From the IMG/VR virus record IMGVR_UViG_3300031873_001115, positions 1 through 25,333 of that record: 25,333 nucleotides of DNA, one strand, 5' to 3'. Every line of letters starts with the position of its first letter. The stretch's first letter is position 1. This document shows positions 7,822-14,670 of this stretch, piece after piece. The DNA is from a virus. Position numbers and translations under genes: made by a program. The notes under the pieces were generated by a model, which saw only the letters and a program-made list of their open reading frames with translations, was not told the DNA's origin and did not search any database.

Positions 7822-9939
7822 ATGTCTGGTCAGACTCAAATACTAAATTTATTGATGTCGCGGTTCTACTCCGAATTCCTGCCCGGAGGTCCTACTGAGA
7901 TACTGGAATTTGTGGAGCGGTGGGTGCACCTAAAAGATGCTATCCCGCACGTAGAAAACGGATACCTGGCAGCTGTCCCATCAAATTTCTTCCACCCAAA
8001 AGTCGTGTGTTGCTTCGATTTCACCTATAAGTTTGTGGGAGATGGTTTCGTTTCCCCGACAGGTATAGAATCTCAGCGCCCAGTATCTGAGGCTACGCTC
8101 TTGCGGGTTTCGGCGCAGCTGCAGCGCTTTTTCAAATACTACTACGATTATATCCTTGGATACTATAATAAGCGTGATCCGCAAAAGGAGCTACGTAAAA
8201 ACATCAATGATGTACAGATCAATACGGAAGAAGACGCCAATCTCTTCGTGAATTATGTTATCAACTTTTATTTGTCCAGCATTTCCGTAGACCAAAACCT
8301 CAATGATATCGGCACATGTTCGTTAACGCTCACGGACAACACCGGGTACAGGTTCGGGAAAACACTACGGCTATTCTTCGACGAAACTTTCTCGATACTG
8401 CGCCAATTGTTCGCGCCCATGGTGCGAATGAGTATATGGTCCAGCGGCAGGCTATATACCAACTGGATGTTTCCGCTGTTCGAAGGACATATCGTCTCGG
8501 TGGAGCCTTCCAACGCTGCTGGGTTCGGTTCCCTCAGTATAACGGCAAAAGACGTGCTGGAAATAGCCCGAATCAGTACCGAGATGGTCAGCCCGTCAGT
8601 GCTGCAGTGGAAGGAATTACAGAAACAAAATTACATCAATATTTACTCGCAGCCCTTTTTCGGCGTAGATCACATGGAGATTTTCAAGATGATGTTCCTG
8701 GGCGGGAAACTGACCTGGGACCCCAAAAAGCAACGCTTGGGTCCAGAGGATCCCGGATTTCAGAAGACAAAAAACACCAATTTTTCTGCGCTCGGCAATT
8801 TTGACTATGCCAGCGATGATGGCGGTAAAAAGTGGCCTTGGGAAATCACTGAAAACAATGCTGTACCTTACAAGCAGTTCAATCTAAAACGTGCACTCCA
8901 GGACCTGAAATCTAGCAGAGCACGCTATGCTGTGGCTTGGGGCTTTGGGATGACTCCTTTTCGCTCTACGTCTACAGCATCGGGGCAGACCTACACCGCG
9001 GAATTTGCGGGTCGCTTAGAAGTGCTGCAAAATATAGCTGAGTTGGTATATTTCAACTTCTACGTGGATGGGCGCGGGAATGTGCACTACCATCCCATGC
9101 GCATGGCTAATCAGTATATAGGCTGCGACATTTTCACAAAAAAGAAATATAAAGGTGCTGGGTATTCAGAAGCTATCCACCCAGATCCGTTTTGGCAGTC
9201 ACAGCTTATTCTCGAGGAGGAGTCCACTAATTTTGCCAAGCGTGTCAACGTAGAAGAACTGGTGACTTTCCTGAAGGTGTCTGGGCAACCAGCCTGGATT
9301 ACCGGTAATCAACCACAACCCGAATTGATGGGGTTGGTGGGTGCGGCGGCGGATTTTGATTTGATGGCTCGGTTCGGTCTACGGCGCCGTACCCCACAGT
9401 GCCCACTCTTGAATTGGGCCGTAAAGCTGCCCGGAGTGAATGGTAAGCCGTACTATCTAACAGACATGATAGCTAAGGCTTTACTGCAATACGCTAACGC
9501 CGAGCTATACACTGCCAGTGCCACCCTCATTTTCCGACCTGAACTTAGTTTGGGCCGACCAATGTTGTCAGTGCGCGATAACAGCGTGTTCTTCCTACAA
9601 TCGATAAGTCATTCTATCGATATAAACGGGCAGGCTTCCACTACCATAGGCGCCTCGTTCGGTAGGAAATTCTGGCAGACTCCACGTGATTTGACCAGCT
9701 TCATGATAATTTCGCAGAAAATCTATGAGAGCAACAAGACGCTACCGCTCCTTCCCGCAAACGCTACACCAGAAGACGTACAAAAATACTACGAGGATAA
9801 CTTTGGTCTAACGCAAGTGCCAGTTGCTGAGTGGACTGCAGATCTCGACAAGCGGGATCAGCTCTTCCAGAAATTGGAGGAGCAGATGTCTAAGGAAAAG
9901 CAATCCGAAACGACTACGTCTGAGGACCAGGAGTGGTAG
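7822..9939 (+). CDS. Putative baseplate hub protein (gpD/gp27-type)
   Basis: The 705-residue product starts immediately after the preceding stop (TGA then ATG). Residues about 150-255 hold the hub-type barrel signature: YLSSISVDQNLNDIGTCSLT, then FEGHIVSVEPSNAAG and SITAKDVLEIARIS. A second copy of barrel-like sequence lies around residues 560-620. The C-terminal tail is highly charged (KEKQSETTTSEDQEW). The gene lies just before the central spike gene, exactly where hub trimers that carry the spike are encoded. It is larger than P2 gpD or T4 gp27, with an extra central domain (about 270-450) of unknown fold. There is no visible lytic domain. Confidence 0.7.
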   Translation: MSGQTQILNLLMSRFYSEFLPGGPTEILEFVERWVHLKDAIPHVENGYLAAVPSNFFHPKVVCCFDFTYKFVGDGFVSPTGIESQRPVSEATLLRVSAQLQRFFKYYYDYILGYYNKRDPQKELRKNINDVQINTEEDANLFVNYVINFYLSSISVDQNLNDIGTCSLTLTDNTGYRFGKTLRLFFDETFSILRQLFAPMVRMSIWSSGRLYTNWMFPLFEGHIVSVEPSNAAGFGSLSITAKDVLEIARISTEMVSPSVLQWKELQKQNYINIYSQPFFGVDHMEIFKMMFLGGKLTWDPKKQRLGPEDPGFQKTKNTNFSALGNFDYASDDGGKKWPWEITENNAVPYKQFNLKRALQDLKSSRARYAVAWGFGMTPFRSTSTASGQTYTAEFAGRLEVLQNIAELVYFNFYVDGRGNVHYHPMRMANQYIGCDIFTKKKYKGAGYSEAIHPDPFWQSQLILEEESTNFAKRVNVEELVTFLKVSGQPAWITGNQPQPELMGLVGAAADFDLMARFGLRRRTPQCPLLNWAVKLPGVNGKPYYLTDMIAKALLQYANAELYTASATLIFRPELSLGRPMLSVRDNSVFFLQSISHSIDINGQASTTIGASFGRKFWQTPRDLTSFMIISQKIYESNKTLPLLPANATPEDVQKYYEDNFGLTQVPVAEWTADLDKRDQLFQKLEEQMSKEKQSETTTSEDQEW

Positions 9940-11064
9940 ATGCCCAAAATCAGCAGTGCACCTACTGCGGTAGCTGTTTTGCCGGCAGAAGTTATAGCCA
10001 TTTACCCGGCCGATAGGGTAGTCGATATCCGCTGGCTTTCGCAGGAGGGCGGTAAGCGTGGTGTTGTAGTAACTTCTAGCCACGGGGATTACTCTTTTCC
10101 AGCAGTTGGTGACACTGGTCTCGTATTGCAGTACGGATTCAACTTCTTTTATATTGGCCGGATAGACATCAGCTATGCGGCCAAATTAGCTGGAAACGTG
10201 CGCAGCAAACTCACCGGGCAAAAGTTACGTCCCACGGAAGTCGATGGCGGAGAAGCACATCTCGAGAACGTGGCCGCCAAGTCCTATGTGCGCTTTTCAA
10301 ATAACGGTGACTTCAGCCTCTTGAACGCTTTCCGCGAAGGGCTGAAGTATATGCGCAACCTGCGCCGTACAACTATTTCTGCTAAAACGATGGAGTTGTT
10401 TGGTAACGGCATAAAGATAATGTTTGGGACCGCCATCCGCAACCCGGGCACTGGCGAAATACCACCTCCTGGAACCAGCGGTGGGAAGGTCATAGAATTC
10501 CTGCTACAAATTGCCTACCAAGATATACAAACAGTTCGGTTCCACTTAGGAGAAATAGTCGATCTGATTGCCGGGACAGTGCCAGAAATGAGCAGCTTCG
10601 GGGCCCGGTTGAAAGCGCTGCTGGAAGTTACCGCTGGACCGGCGCCTTTGGCTTCTCTGAAAATGGATGAAGTTGGTAACGTGGAGGTTACTTCCGCTAC
10701 TGGGCAGATAAAAACATCGTCCCTTGGTCCAACGACCATAGACAGCAAAAGCACCCTTTCCGCTAGCGCAATCGGTATAGCTTCTATTGATGGACAATTG
10801 GTTCAGCTAGGCGGGTCAGTTGAACAAGTAATAAAAGGTACATCATATGTAAGTAAAGAAAGTGAATTTTTAACACAACTAAACACGTTTACAGCAGCAC
10901 TTACTGGGTTTTTTTCAGCGACTGCATTAAGTCTCACTGATCCTGTCTTGGCTAGCGCAGCAGGGGCTATGGCTGCGCCTGCAGCAACTTTTACTGCAGC
11001 AGTAAATAAATTTTTGTTGACAGATCTTCCTGCTACTTTATCCACTAAAACTTTTGTGGGCTAA
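9940..11064 (+). CDS. Baseplate central spike protein (gpV/gp5-like)
   Basis: The 374-residue product begins with an OB-fold type domain (residues 12-75: AEVIAIYPADRVVDIRW, then YSFPAVGDTGLVLQYG), as in gpV and the gp5 N-terminus. A middle region (about 225-285) of short alternating strands, NVEVTSATGQIKTSS and onward, fits the triple-stranded spike helix. The C-terminus, VQLGG then VIKGTSYVSKESEFLTQL, matches the helical end common in long phage spike proteins. No lysozyme domain and no HxH iron-binding tip motif are present, so a separate tip protein may exist elsewhere. GGAG about 7 bases upstream supports the ATG. Base composition changes sharply near 10810. Confidence 0.82.
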   Translation: MPKISSAPTAVAVLPAEVIAIYPADRVVDIRWLSQEGGKRGVVVTSSHGDYSFPAVGDTGLVLQYGFNFFYIGRIDISYAAKLAGNVRSKLTGQKLRPTEVDGGEAHLENVAAKSYVRFSNNGDFSLLNAFREGLKYMRNLRRTTISAKTMELFGNGIKIMFGTAIRNPGTGEIPPPGTSGGKVIEFLLQIAYQDIQTVRFHLGEIVDLIAGTVPEMSSFGARLKALLEVTAGPAPLASLKMDEVGNVEVTSATGQIKTSSLGPTTIDSKSTLSASAIGIASIDGQLVQLGGSVEQVIKGTSYVSKESEFLTQLNTFTAALTGFFSATALSLTDPVLASAAGAMAAPAATFTAAVNKFLLTDLPATLSTKTFVG

Positions 11065-11066
11065 TC

Positions 11067-11933
11067 ATGCGCGGGGTCATTTTGGCCGGCGGTGCCGGGA
11101 CAAGACTCTACCCGGTCACCAAAAGTGTTTCAAAGCAGCTTTTACCTATTTATGACAAGCCCATGATTTATTACCCGCTGTCTGTCTTGATGCTGGCAGG
11201 GCTACGTGAAATATTAATCATCAGCACGCCTGAAGATATTCCGCTCTACCGGAAATTACTAGGAGATGGAAGCCGTTTAGGGTTGTCTTTTAGCTATGCT
11301 GAGCAACTGCGTCCCAAAGGGCTAGCGGACGCGTTCGTACTGGGAAAAGACTTCCTGCGTGGAGAGCCGTCCTGTTTGATACTGGGCGACAACATCTTCT
11401 ATGGCAGTCATTTCTCGAACCATCTGGACGCTGGTAAATCTTTGCAGAAAGGTGCGCTCATTTTTGGCTATCCAGTTAAGGACGCACGCCAATTCGGTGT
11501 TGTGGAGTTTCAGGATGGGAAGGTAATTTCTTTAGAAGAAAAACCAGTTGAGCCGAAGTCACACTATGCGGTCCCGGGGTTGTACTTCTACGACGGACAG
11601 GCTCCTGAGTTTGCTGCTAAGTTGCGCCCATCCGCCCGGGGTGAACTGGAAATTACAGACCTGAACCGTGAGTACATGCAGCGTGGGCAATTGCAGGTGG
11701 AAATACTTGGGCGCGGCCTTGCTTGGTTGGACACCGGATCCTGCGATGGATTGCTGGATGCGTCCAATTTCGTACAAGCTATACAAAAGCGCCAAGGTCT
11801 ATATGTAGCCTGCATTGAGGAAATTGCCTTCCGAATGAAGTACATTACTGCTGCCCAGTTAATGGGTCTAGCTGACGAACGTACGGACTATGGAAAGTAT
11901 TTGGCTGTCTTGGCCAGGGAAGGAACCAAATGA
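11067..11933 (+). CDS. rfbA: Glucose-1-phosphate thymidylyltransferase (RmlA)
   Basis: The enzyme joins dTTP and glucose-1-phosphate to give dTDP-glucose, the first step of dTDP-rhamnose and related deoxysugar pathways, in the cytoplasm. All family landmarks are present: GGAGTRLYP (residues 8-16), KQLLPIYDKPMIYYP (23-37), GLADAF (85-90), GDNIFYG (107-113), EEKP, then GLYFYD, RGELEITDLN and WLDTGS. The 288-aa length is normal. It starts 3 bases after the spike gene, on the same strand, with only a weak Shine-Dalgarno, suggesting coupling to late transcription. It is the last gene before a strand switch. Its pathway partner rfbC lies 1.5 kb away on the other strand; rfbB and rfbD are not in the window. 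Confidence 0.97.
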   Translation: MRGVILAGGAGTRLYPVTKSVSKQLLPIYDKPMIYYPLSVLMLAGLREILIISTPEDIPLYRKLLGDGSRLGLSFSYAEQLRPKGLADAFVLGKDFLRGEPSCLILGDNIFYGSHFSNHLDAGKSLQKGALIFGYPVKDARQFGVVEFQDGKVISLEEKPVEPKSHYAVPGLYFYDGQAPEFAAKLRPSARGELEITDLNREYMQRGQLQVEILGRGLAWLDTGSCDGLLDASNFVQAIQKRQGLYVACIEEIAFRMKYITAAQLMGLADERTDYGKYLAVLAREGTK

Positions 11934-11935
11934 GC

Positions 11936-11983
11936 CTGAGGGAGCCCCCAGCGATGGGGGAAGACTGCAAGAGGCTCCCTCAG
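11936..11983. terminator. Probable bidirectional terminator hairpin
   Basis: An 11-base perfect inverted repeat, CTGAGGGAGCC (11936-11946) and GGCTCCCTCAG (11973-11983), encloses a second small CCC/GGG hairpin. It fills the 53-base gap between the convergent stops of rfbA (+) and the CDF transporter (-). No long T tract follows on either strand, so intrinsic termination is likely but not certain. Confidence 0.6.
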
Positions 11984-11986
11984 TCT

Positions 11987-12898
11987 CTAGCCTTGAGTCC
12001 TAGGTCCACCGTTTGGTTCAATATGGAGTATCACATCAGCCCCGGGCAGGATTTGTCGCACTTCCTGCTCGATAGCGTCTGCAAGTGCGTGGCTCTGGCT
12101 GAGACTTGCGCCCGCTTCCATACACAATACCGCGTCTATGAAGATCTTAGGCCCGCTACGCCGCACTCTGACGCGGCTAACGCGCCTCACGCCCGGCAAG
12201 TACATAGCCTTCAAAATTTTATCGTTGATCCCCGGCGGCACTTCGTCTAGTAAGTCGGCGACGGTCTTTCGCCCCAATCGACAGCTCAGCCAGACAGCAA
12301 TCACGGATACGCTGAGAGCCGCTACGGCATCAGCGTGCAGGAGCCAGAACAGACCGGCACGGTCGCCTATCCATGCAAGGGCCAGACCAATGAGCACGAC
12401 CCCTGACGACCAAATATCACTCGAAAAGTGCAGAGCGCCGGCTTCCAGGGATTGACTATTGTGTTTGCGGGCCACCCGGTAGAGTTTGCGGGCTAGCACA
12501 ACGTCCACAACGATTGAACCCGCCATAACCCCGAAGGCCCAAACTGAAGGCTCTACCCCAGTCCTGTTTTGAACTAGGCGCTCGATAGCCTCAGCGGCAA
12601 TCCAAACACAAGTACCAAGGAGCAACAGCACTTGGAACAGGGCCGACAGGTTCTCCACTTTCCCATGGCCGTAGGGGTGCTCGAGGTCGGCCGGCCGTGA
12701 CGACACCCGGATGGCGCACCAAGCCGTCGCTGCAGCAACTAAGTCGAGCCCAGAGTGGGCCGCCTCAGAGAGAATTCCCAGGCTGTCTGTTACCAGCCCC
12801 ACGCACAGCTTCGTGCCCGCCAAACCAGCCGCTGCAACGACGGAAGCCAGTGCTATGAACTGTTTCTCACGGTCATCCCGGGTTACGATTTGGGTCAC
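11987..12898 (-). CDS. Cation diffusion facilitator (CDF) family metal transporter
   Basis: The product should be an inner-membrane antiporter exporting zinc or similar divalent metals. Using GTG at 12898 it has 303 residues. TM2 carries H48-xxx-D52 (SEAAHSGLD) and TM5 carries H157-xxx-D161 (HFSSD), the paired HD/HD sites typical of Zn/Cd-type CDFs. The loop HPYGHGKVEN (74-83) and the C-terminal metallochaperone-like domain (GVRRVSRVRVRR to VILHIEP) are family hallmarks, so the gene is full length and looks intact. GTG is preferred over upstream starts because AAAGG lies 8 bases before it and it limits overlap with the upstream gene. The gene is GC-rich relative to its phage neighbours, suggesting recent acquisition. 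Confidence 0.93.
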   Translation of the reverse strand: MTQIVTRDDREKQFIALASVVAAAGLAGTKLCVGLVTDSLGILSEAAHSGLDLVAAATAWCAIRVSSRPADLEHPYGHGKVENLSALFQVLLLLGTCVWIAAEAIERLVQNRTGVEPSVWAFGVMAGSIVVDVVLARKLYRVARKHNSQSLEAGALHFSSDIWSSGVVLIGLALAWIGDRAGLFWLLHADAVAALSVSVIAVWLSCRLGRKTVADLLDEVPPGINDKILKAMYLPGVRRVSRVRVRRSGPKIFIDAVLCMEAGASLSQSHALADAIEQEVRQILPGADVILHIEPNGGPRTQG

Positions 12899-13313
12899 AA
12901 CTCTGACCTTTCTGTGGCCCAGCCCGGAGTTCTCCGAGCGTGCTTTCGCGGACCACCGCATCGCCAGGATACCACTCGATCCTACAGCTGACATACTTCT
13001 TCACCCAATCCAGGAGAAGATCATCGAGGGCCTTTTCTGCTTCATCCTCGAGCCCCTGTTGGATGCTCACAACATCATCATAGTAGATGTCTCGGTTCAC
13101 TCGCTCCTCCAATACGGCGAGTGTTTCGGGTACGTCTCCGAGTTGGTTTGCCCATTCCTCAATCTTCATGTCCTTCACTGTCATTATCGTCACTCTGGTC
13201 TCGTCCCCGTATGTTTTGCAGAACTCCAGGAGGTCTTGAATTGCTTCAGCTATGAAGTCAAAAGGACCTTTGCTTTCCGAAAACCTATCTGCAAAATTCC
13301 AGCAATACGGCAC
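12873..13313 (-). CDS. Acidic protein of unknown function
   Basis: I recognise no family. The 146-residue product starts at GTG with a strong GGAGGG (13318-13323) four bases upstream, which fixes the start. It is rich in Asp and Glu, with helical segments such as FIAEAIQDLLEFCKTYGDE and DEAEKALDDLLLDWVKKYV. No membrane segment is seen. Its end overlaps the proposed CDF start by 26 bases, so the two are probably translated together. A link to metal export is suggested only by adjacency. Confidence 0.65.
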   Translation of the reverse strand: MPYCWNFADRFSESKGPFDFIAEAIQDLLEFCKTYGDETRVTIMTVKDMKIEEWANQLGDVPETLAVLEERVNRDIYYDDVVSIQQGLEDEAEKALDDLLLDWVKKYVSCRIEWYPGDAVVRESTLGELRAGPQKGQSCDPNRNPG

Positions 13314-13367
13314 GGCACCCTCCTACAGGTGCTTCCATAGATCGTAGTCATCTGACACTAGAATAGC

Positions 13368-13383
13368 CCCATGCGCGCATGGG
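13368..13383. repeat. 16-base perfect palindrome in intergenic gap
   Basis: CCCATGCG and CGCATGGG are joined without a spacer in the 126-base gap between rfbC and the acidic-protein gene. It lies about 55 bases upstream of the GTG at 13313. A spacerless palindrome fits a dimeric protein's operator better than an RNA hairpin. On the - strand the gap also holds TACAAT (13412-13417) as a possible -10 box, without a clear -35. On the + strand an AT-rich tail follows it, which could support antisense termination. Confidence 0.4.
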
Positions 13384-13439
13384 TTAATTTATTAGGCCAC
13401 GCCGTAGCTTTATTGTATTTCGCCCCGTTGAGACCGGGT

Positions 13440-13925
13440 CTAGTAAGTGTGAGTCTCTCTCAGTGTGGGCAGTGTTTGGTCTTTGTCTGAAAGTATCGCC
13501 GTCCTTGGCCATGGGATGCGCAGATCGCGGTCATTCCAAATGATACCGGACTCATCCTCAGGATGATAGAAATCAGAGCATTTGTATAGCACAGTAGTGT
13601 TGTTATCTAAAGCCTGGAAGCCATGCGCGAACCCAGCCGGGATAGATATCCAATCAAGAACGCTGAGACGCTTATACTCTGCTTTCTTGAAGCTGGGAGA
13701 CTCCGTGCGAAGGTCTACCCACACGTCGAAAATTTCCCCGCTGAGCACTATTACAAATTTTGCTTGTGGGTGTTTTGTTTGTAGGTGAAGGCCGCGAACA
13801 GCCCCAAAACACGATACCGATATATTGTCTTGAACGTACGGTGTATCCCCCTGTCGGAACAGTTCTGCGAAGTAACCACGGTCGTCTGAAAATTTGCGGA
13901 GCTTCCCCCAAGAAATCGTCTTCAT
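13440..13925 (-). CDS. rfbC: dTDP-4-dehydrorhamnose 3,5-epimerase family protein (RmlC)
   Basis: RmlC epimerises dTDP-4-keto-6-deoxyglucose at C3 and C5 on the way to dTDP-L-rhamnose. The cupin shows the family core: DRGYF (15-19), QDNISVS (32-38), RGLH with presumed catalytic H47, K56, GEIFDVWVDLR (63-73), IPAGFAHGF (95-103), Y114 in LYKCSDFY and SGIIWND with D132. The common NYY is DFY here, so Tyr to Phe next to the active-site Tyr could alter specificity. At 161 residues it is slightly shorter than usual. ATG at 13925 is chosen because GGAGG lies 4 bases upstream; a longer start at 13946 would run into the tRNA. Alternative role: a 3- or 5-epimerase for another dTDP-sugar. Confidence 0.93.
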   Translation of the reverse strand: MKTISWGKLRKFSDDRGYFAELFRQGDTPYVQDNISVSCFGAVRGLHLQTKHPQAKFVIVLSGEIFDVWVDLRTESPSFKKAEYKRLSVLDWISIPAGFAHGFQALDNNTTVLYKCSDFYHPEDESGIIWNDRDLRIPWPRTAILSDKDQTLPTLRETHTY

Positions 13926-13945
13926 ATTGCCTCCATTAAAGAACA

Positions 13946-14018
13946 TGGGCCCAGCAGGGATCGAACCTGCACCCTACCGGATATGAGCCGGCTGCGCTAC
14001 CATTTGCGCCATGGGCCC
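13946..14018 (-). tRNA. tRNA with anticodon CAT, probably tRNA-Ile2 (AUA) rather than Met
   Basis: The 73-base cloverleaf is complete: acceptor GGGCCCA/TGGGCCC, D stem GCGC/GCGC with G18G19, anticodon stem GCCGG/CCGGT around loop CTCATAT, five-base variable loop, T arm GCAGG/CCTGC with TTCGATC, discriminator A73, no encoded CCA. A paired position 1-72 excludes a typical initiator, which also needs three G-C pairs at 29-31:39-41. C4-G69 and C5-G68 are the pairs that TilS uses to pick tRNA-Ile2 over elongator Met in E. coli. The phage genes here use ATA codons often. Its 5' half overlaps the end of the zinc-ribbon gene, and rfbC starts 20 bases after its 3' end. Confidence 0.95.
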
Positions 14019-14228
14019 ACTTATTTTCTTCCAGCAACCAGGACCACAGTGCTCTTCTTGTCCAGCATAGCGCTGGCCACATACTGGACACTGGATTGCT
14101 ATGAAAGATTTAGCTATTAATGGTGCACGAAAGCGCACTCCACACTCACATTCTAGTTCACCATACCCGTGCTCTTCGCATGGCGACTCACCAAAGTCGT
14201 CACAGGTACACTTCACGTGCTCATCCAT
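13974..14228 (-). CDS. Small zinc-ribbon protein overlapping the tRNA gene
   Basis: The 84-residue product has CxC and C near the N-terminus, then CECG and CPVCG 18 residues apart (about residues 27-51) and two more Cys (HCGPGC), the pattern of a zinc ribbon. ATG at 14228 overlaps the upstream stop by 8 bases (ATGGATGA), indicating coupling; a longer in-frame start at 14444 would bury it in the neighbouring gene. The last 14 codons and the stop are encoded by the first 45 bases of the tRNA gene. Function unknown; small ribbons of this type often bind nucleic acid or partner proteins. Confidence 0.65.
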   Translation of the reverse strand: MDEHVKCTCDDFGESPCEEHGYGELECECGVRFRAPLIAKSFIAIQCPVCGQRYAGQEEHCGPGCWKKISGPMAQMVAQPAHIR

Positions 14229-14670
14229 CGAGCCCATCCAGCTCGGCTTGTAACTCCGCCCGCCGTGTCTCGACTTCCTTCGCGAAGTAGTCACGTACCA
14301 GCTGGATGGCAGGTTCAGGGATCTGCTTAGCGCGCAGCCGCTCTTCCCAGCCTTCGTGTGGCTCGTCGTGATAGTTAGACGGATTTTTTTCGCCAACGAT
14401 AAAGCAATCTGGACTCGAGAAAACTTGCTTATCTTCGAACACAATATAGGGGCGTACTTCTACGGGGCTATCCTCGCAACACCCGCAATTATGTCGAATA
14501 TCGACCTGGTCTGCAATCGGATTCACCTTGGAACTCACCAGCCTTTCCTGACTCCAGCGATCGACGCTGACCTCAAGGTCGGGAAAGTGCTCGCACAGCC
14601 GAGTTATCTCGGCCAGTTTCTTTTGTGCCTTCGCCAATTTCTCTTGGGCTTCTGCCAGCGGATTTTTCAC
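14221..14670 (-). CDS. Coiled-coil protein of unknown function
   Basis: The 149-residue product starts at GTG overlapping the methyltransferase stop by three bases (GTGA), with GGAGGG just upstream. Residues 4-28 form a clear heptad coiled coil (AEAQEKLAKAQKKLAEITR). The centre contains HNCGCCEDSPVEVRPYI, a Cys-rich beta hairpin with possible metal binding. The C-terminal part is again helical and charged. No family is recognised. Tight coupling to the methyltransferase and the zinc-ribbon gene suggests a shared process, but none can be named. Confidence 0.7.
   Translation of the reverse strand: MKNPLAEAQEKLAKAQKKLAEITRLCEHFPDLEVSVDRWSQERLVSSKVNPIADQVDIRHNCGCCEDSPVEVRPYIVFEDKQVFSSPDCFIVGEKNPSNYHDEPHEGWEERLRAKQIPEPAIQLVRDYFAKEVETRRAELQAELDGLDG

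Noticed and set aside
8316-8804. 162-residue + strand frame inside the hub gene
   Set aside because: It lies wholly within the 705-residue hub frame, has no Shine-Dalgarno and no family features.
11987-12994. Longer CDF reading frame starting at 12994
   Set aside because: It adds 32 residues without family resemblance and overlaps the upstream gene by 122 bases. GTG at 12898 has a Shine-Dalgarno and fits family N-termini.
12711-13340. 209-residue + strand frame across the CDF/acidic-protein genes
   Set aside because: It is antisense to a clear CDF transporter, has no motif and no ribosome-binding site; it is a shadow caused by GC-rich codons.
13440-13946. rfbC start seven codons upstream, at 13946
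   Set aside because: It would begin inside the tRNA 3' end, whereas ATG 13925 has GGAGG four bases before it.
13946-14018. tRNA as a prophage attachment site
   Set aside because: There is no integrase nearby and no repeated tRNA 3' end; the tRNA sits inside an operon between phage genes.
13974-14444. 156-residue frame with start at 14444
   Set aside because: The first 72 residues lie inside the well-supported coiled-coil gene in another frame and look random; the Cys pattern starts only after ATG 14228.
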